From assembly GCF_037392515.1 (NCBI RefSeq), contig NC_090295.1:24840501-24904500 (forward strand): 64,000 nt of DNA, written 5' to 3'. Positions 59,401 to 64,000 of this stretch are shown in pieces (positions within the stretch are counted from its first letter, which is position 1; each line of letters opens with the position of its first letter). The DNA is from Haliotis asinina (Eukaryota; Mollusca; Gastropoda; Lepetellida; Haliotidae). The notes under the pieces were generated by a model, which ran no database searches, was not told the DNA's origin, and was given only the letters and a program-made list of their open reading frames with translations. The position numbers were made by a program, and so were the translations under genes.

Positions 59401-62400
59401 GTCTGTTTTACGTTCATTGTTTGCAGTTTGGTTTAATTTATTTGTTGTAGCATTCAGCAGAATCTATAGGACAGAAAACACACACTAGATCGCGTATGTG
59501 GGTGAAATAGGATCCACATTGGCAATCTATCTGTCTATAATTAAACTCTCAATTGCGCATACAGACTGCGCAGCAGAGGTCACGAACCAGTCACGAATTC
59601 TGGGATATCATCCGGGTACTCACAGGAGAAAAACAATAACAAAAGTTTACACCAGTCCACAGAAACTGCTCCGCATCAGTGCCCCTTTAAGGTACAGCTG
59701 TTGGCTGTGCAGAGGTGCCTCCCTTGGGTACTCTAGATACCTTTGATTGTGGGTCCAAATCCATATCGCATGAATCAAGGTTTGTCTCTACTATACAGGT
59801 ACTTTTGTATTTCTCCAAACTTGGTAGCTGAGATCAGTATTGACTTTGGCTTTCTTCCAACAATCAACGAAAGCACCATGATGTTCCTAGAATGTTGTTA
59901 AAAGTATGTCACCATGGCTTATTAGATATGTTCTGTTTATATCATGTATCTGACTCTTGTATATGTGTTTTTAAAGAAAATGTGTATAAATATTTTTTTT
60001 ACATTGTTTTTGGTAGATGATGATTGTCGACGGTGTCCATTCGGCTTCTTTAAGAGTGACCACTCGAACTATGGCATGTGTAGAGCATGGAGAAAGTGGG
60101 TTTATTACGAATCATTATGCGTAATCATGTTTAATGGAGACATCGATCTTAGTTAAACTGTGTCTCATTTATTATCTTCTGTCATCTGCCATCACAGTAT
60201 TTAAACATCTTGTTATAATCACATAGCTGGACAGGTCGCATGGTGTGCTGGAGCAGCCTAATGGTGAAAGTGTTCACTCATCACACCAAACATCCGACCT
60301 TGATTCCCCTACATGGGTGCAATGTGTGAAGCCCATTTCTGGTATTCCCACTGTGATATTGCTGGAATATTGCTAAAAGCAGCGTAAAACTCATCATAAA
60401 ATCATGAACCTGGATATGGAATCATGCTGTACAGTGTAAAACAGTGCTATGCAGTCAAACAGTGGTTAATTTTTTCAATGTTTTAATTGTTTATTAAATG
60501 TAAATATTCAGACAAATTATGCAACGCTACGTTTAGAAGGTTTTGTTTTTGAAACACGAGTACGTCTGTCAGGGAGATGTGCACATTTATGTTTAGAATG
60601 TTTTCTATGAATAATGCATGCACATGTTTGCAGCTGCTCCATGCTGGGCCTGAAGGAGACCAGTCCTGGTAGTCACATCAGGGATGTCAACTGCACAGAG
60701 ATCACTGATGCTTCCACAACTGCAGGTTGGTTTGTTTGTAACAAGGTATCTAGTCTAAGTCATCCCATCTAAGTCATCTAAACTGTGTCAACATGTTGAG
60801 GGTCTGTGGTTCAAATCCCATCACAGGACTTGTAGATTTTGTGTCTGCTGTACATAGGCTAAATGTGATTGGGTGTTAATGCAGGGGACTGTTAAGTCTG
60901 AGAGAGCTGAAGAAAGTAAAACAACTCTGAGGCATGCAGGAACACATGTCAAGTATTTCATCATACAACATGTGTTATATTTGTGATTACACTTATTTGG
61001 CGATGTACATATTCTAGTACTCTGGAGGTTGAGTTCCAGCCGGAATTCTCAGAGCTCAGATTCTAATCGCCAGCACACAATGTCAGCGCTCTGGAACAAA
61101 AATGGAAGTCAGACAACTGGTCGTCTGGACCAGGCACTTTGTGTACCATTCTGACAAGTGTAGATTGGCATGGTTTTTACAATTCAATTCTAATACAACA
61201 TTAGTGAGTAAGGTGTTTTGTGGAGTCTTTTGTTTGTAAAGTCACTGAGTATGTGATTGGTTATTGCTAGGGGCGGTGGGAAGCCCAGTGGTAAAGATTT
61301 GCTTGTTAGCCAAAGACTCAGGTCTGATTCCCCTAATGAGAACAATGTATGAAGTTCATTTCTGGTGTCTCCCATCGTGATATTACTGGGGTACTGGTAA
61401 AAGCTGCATGAAAACAAACTCACTCACTCTCTGGTTGTTGCCAAGGTTTTATGTATAATGTTAATGTAGTCCTATTCTTGATATTTACCTTCATTTCCTC
61501 ACAACTTCTCCTTGAGAAGTTAAATATGGGGAGAAATAGTATCTCTGTGGTATATAACAACAGTTAATACATGACTGTGTGTGAAGCCATGTCATCAAGA
61601 TTTCATGTGCAAAAATATGTAGACAGATAATTAATGTTATTTCATCTCATGATATCAGAAACATGTCTCAGCCATACAGTATATATCAACATATATTTGG
61701 ATGTGCAGAAAATAATGTGGAACATGTCATATGAAGTCCATGAGAGTTTGATATAATTTACATTTGGAATGTCAAGTCACTTAGTAATGTGAGATTCAGT
61801 AGCTAAGTTTGTAGATGTGACAACCCTGATGTTGCTGTCAAACTTTCTATGATCTAGCTCCACCCCAAACTTCAGGACCAACTACAGTACCATCTACCAG
61901 ACCATCTACGGTACTGTCTACCAGACTGTCGACAGAACAATCAACAAGAACCCCAACAAGTCACCCTACAGTACCCCCTTCCATTACTGAAGTCCCTGCT
62001 GCTGGTGATATTCCGAAGTGGTAAGGCCACCATTTTGATTTTCCCTCCATAATCTTCCACCTATAATAACCACTTGTCTTGTGGTTGTCTTAACCTGAAA
62101 CTGATATGACTATCAAAGGAGGCTTTCAGTGGTTGGTGCATGGATTTGTAATCATTGCTGCAACTCAATGTGAGTATTAATATGAAAGGAGTAAACACTG
62201 CCATCAGACAACATGTAATTTGACAATATATCAGTGCATGTCAGCTTAGTATGAACGGATAGTTTTGAGTGATGCAGGAACATACTCATTCACTCATGAA
62301 TAAGCAAAAAAGCCCAAACAGGCCAATATTATGACTAACATGTCAACGTGATCAAACAGTCTTTTCAGCTTGTCCTCCATGCCCCCACACGACAGTGTTG

Positions 62401-64000
62401 GTGAATATGACACATCAGTGAAGTATCTCCTTTATTTCAGGGTTTTGCCTGCAGTAGGTATTCTTGCTGCAGCTGTCCTTGTGATTGGAGTGTGTTGTCT
62501 TCTACTGAAAAAGTATCAGCCTCTGAGAAACTGCTTGCTTAAAGGTAAGTACTAGTAACACCATGGGAGTAACTTTCATGGCTTGATGTAAAGTAACTGA
62601 CATTCCATCATCTTCAACAGTTCAGTAGAGTCAACTCTCCATCTCTCCATTCATTGATCCCCTTCCAGGGTGTGATTTCACTATTTATAATCTGACCAAG
62701 TGCAGGTTAACAGTGGCTCGTGCAGGTCATCTTCAATAACAGGTTGCACCCATTGCAGGTAACAGCAAATCCTCCAACATCTTATAGCTGTCATCATGTG
62801 TTTTAACTGGGAAGTAAGTGACTGGAGGTAATAGGATTTGTTACAAGCATAAACATTTGTGTACTTATTTATCAGTTAGGTAGCAGTAATCATATAATTC
62901 AGATGATTAGTTGTTATAAATATTTCTAAACAAGTATTTATGATATGTTTTAGAACCAGTAACGTAAGTTTGTGGTGCAGCTCGGTGCAGATACTGAAAA
63001 AAATGAAACTGCACCCTGTGTACTAGTAGACAGACCATCTTCAGCGGTTCAGTAGCCATCCCTTCCATGTAGACAGACCATCTTCAGTTCAGTAGCCATC
63101 CCTTCCATGTAGACAGACCATCTTCAGGAGTTCAGTAGCCATCCATTCCATGTAGACAGACCATCTGCAGGAGTTCAGTAGCCATCCCTTCCTTGTAGAC
63201 AGACCATCTTCAGAAGTTCAGTAGCCATCCCTTCCATATAGACTGACCATCTTCAGGAGTTCAGTAGCCATCCCTTCCTTGTAGACAGACCATCTTCAAG
63301 AGTTCAGTAACCACCTCTTCATTGAAAACAGACCGTCTTCAGTTTGGAAGTCATTCCTTTTTGGAGGCAAACAATGATTGTCAACATCCAGAGTGATTTA
63401 GTTCAGTAATAAATAATTACCAGCATCCAGAATAACCTAGTTGTGCAATACCTGATGCCATGTGGAACTTATTTGAGAATTTCTTTATTTAGGATAGAAA
63501 GAGTATGAATTGATAGCCAGAAAATACGTACGCTATTGCATTCACATTGATTGTTTGCCAGGAAATGGAACAGCTGCTGGACAAGGAATGGAAATGGAAC
63601 CTTTAAGACCAGGCAGCCCAGAAACCCTAAATGGGAGTCCCAACACATTTAATACATCTGGTCACCCATCCAACATTACACAGTATACTTATGTGGCAGA
63701 GACTTCTCTCAGTCAGCCTCATGATGAGTCTAGCTCAACCACTCCAATACAGCTTCTGGTAACAGACTCATCATCTCGGGTACCATATACTAATGGATCA
63801 GTGTCTTCATTGCCCAGCAACATGGCAGAACATGCAAGTTTACCTCCTCCTGATGTTAGACTTGGGTCTGGGTCCGACACATCCAGTTATCCAAGTGGGC
63901 AGTCATCCCTGACCGGTGTGAAGCAGGTTAGGGACACTACACAGCATGCGACAAACAGAAAGCAGGTGGCACCAGTGATGGAGGAGACTAGCTGTAAACA
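53462..64000 (+). CDS. TNF-receptor-superfamily-like membrane receptor, nine exons, runs off the window
   Basis: Exons 53462-53518, 56323-56398, 57088-57231, 58280-58423, 60017-60095, 60634-60725, 61858-62020, 62441-62544 and 63562 to the edge join in phase for 432 residues. Residues 1-19 (MIKLYCSVNIVLYIITTSQ) are the signal peptide. Cysteine-rich repeats follow: ACRVCQPNTYLHNNKCC, SCTEDNTQDICKPCRRGY...QCY, FECNRT...NCQERRNKC and CRRCPFGFF...GMCRAWRNCS...RDVNCTE. The last closely follows the pattern of TNFRSF9 (CRPWTNCS...RDVVC). A Thr/Pro stalk (about 198-250), a membrane span (about 253-274, in exon 8) and a Ser/Thr/Pro-rich cytoplasmic region come next; no death domain is reached before the edge. 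The family binds TNF-type ligands and signals through TRAF or death-domain adaptors. The exact subfamily is uncertain. Confidence 0.88.
53550..53689 (+). repeat. SINE-A fragment
   Basis: CTGTGAAGATACGATTTAGAAC, CTTCAGCAGATC, ATGCTCATGATGTTGGTCACTGG and CCAGACTTGATT match the SINE-A order. It is interrupted where the minisatellite begins. Confidence 0.6.
53690..56310. repeat. 2.6 kb minisatellite, 42-bp unit, with higher-order periods
   Basis: Unit GTCACATTTAGCCCTGGATG plus TTGATGTATAGTCTATAATGTT, about 60 copies. A marker variant (TCTATTATGTTG with AACCCTGGATATTG) recurs at 53,981, 54,317 and 54,653, exactly 336 bp or eight units apart, then at 55,157 and 55,535 (12 and 9 units). A second subtype (TTTAGTCCTGGATGTTTATG) fills the last 350 bp. 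The array occupies intron 1 of the TNFR-like gene and ends at the exon-2 acceptor. Confidence 0.96.
57595..57985. repeat. Minisatellite, about 20-bp unit
   Basis: CACACCTGTGACCTACCCTC-type units, about 17 copies with variation, lie in intron 3 of the TNFR-like gene. Confidence 0.85.
58424..60016. other. Intron 4 of the TNFR-like gene
   Basis: No other gene seen. A short (ATTG)n tract at about 59,132 may be a LINE tail remnant. Confidence 0.5.
60246..60395 (+). repeat. SINE-B copy
   Basis: AGCCTAATGGTGAAAGTGTTC, CTTGATTCCCCTACATGGG, TGTGAAGCCCATTTCTGG and GGAATATTGCTAAAAGCAGC appear in order, in intron 5 of the TNFR-like gene. Confidence 0.8.
61264..61430 (+). repeat. SINE-B copy
   Basis: AGCCCAGTGGTAAAGATTTGC, GTCTGATTCCCCTAATG and TGAAGTTCATTTCTGGTGTC are followed by AAACAAACTCACTCACTC. 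It lies in intron 6 of the TNFR-like gene. Confidence 0.8.
63025..63345. repeat. Minisatellite, about 43-bp unit, seven copies
   Basis: Unit GTAGACAGACCATCTTCAGG plus AGTTCAGTAGCCATCCCTTCCAT in intron 8 of the TNFR-like gene, 200 bp before exon 9. Confidence 0.9.

Overview
The window looks like nuclear DNA from a marine gastropod, most likely an abalone (Haliotis). The reasons are intron-rich animal genes, a PSMC2-type proteasome ATPase, very many minisatellites, and two interspersed SINE-like repeat families that end in a GGCGTAAAAC(T/C)AAA(CTCA)n tail, as I recall from Haliotis sequence. The species call is an inference; the gene calls rest on translated exons whose splice phases I checked by hand.

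Layout. (1) 1-15,400, + strand: the last five coding exons of the 26S proteasome ATPase Rpt1/PSMC2. Its 12.7 kb last intron holds a complete 6.1 kb LINE (4,903-10,999) with a 13-bp target-site duplication and two long open frames, itself inserted into an older inverted-repeat element. (2) 19,680-28,290, - strand: a five-exon gene for a single-pass membrane protein with a signal peptide, one Ig domain split by an intron, a Ser/Thr-rich stalk and an acidic tail. Intron 1 carries a 3.4 kb minisatellite. (3) 28,300-37,100: mostly repeats, including a Tc1-like transposon broken by a long-TIR element that was in turn hit by a SINE, and a decayed relative of the LINE ORF1. (4) 37,130-42,180, - strand: a paralogous Ig receptor gene. 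Its signal and Ig exons are clear; its 3' exons are only candidates. (5) 46,560-48,071, - strand: an uninterrupted flavin amine-oxidase-like gene. (6) 53,136-64,000, + strand: a TNF-receptor-superfamily-like gene whose nine exons (last one open at the window edge) join in phase. A 2.6 kb, 42-bp minisatellite runs up to its exon-2 splice acceptor.

Taken together the accessory part holds three cell-surface receptor genes (two paralogous Ig, one TNFR-like) in about 44 kb. This suggests, but does not prove, an immune-receptor neighbourhood. The most unusual sequence-level signals are a 40-nt RNA hairpin in the LINE ORF1, inside a 58-nt stretch identical in two otherwise diverged copies; a canonical -1 slippery heptamer in the LINE ORF1/ORF2 overlap; a shared four-cysteine Ig signature with an exon of identical length in both Ig genes; and minisatellites packed into receptor introns with exact higher-order periods.
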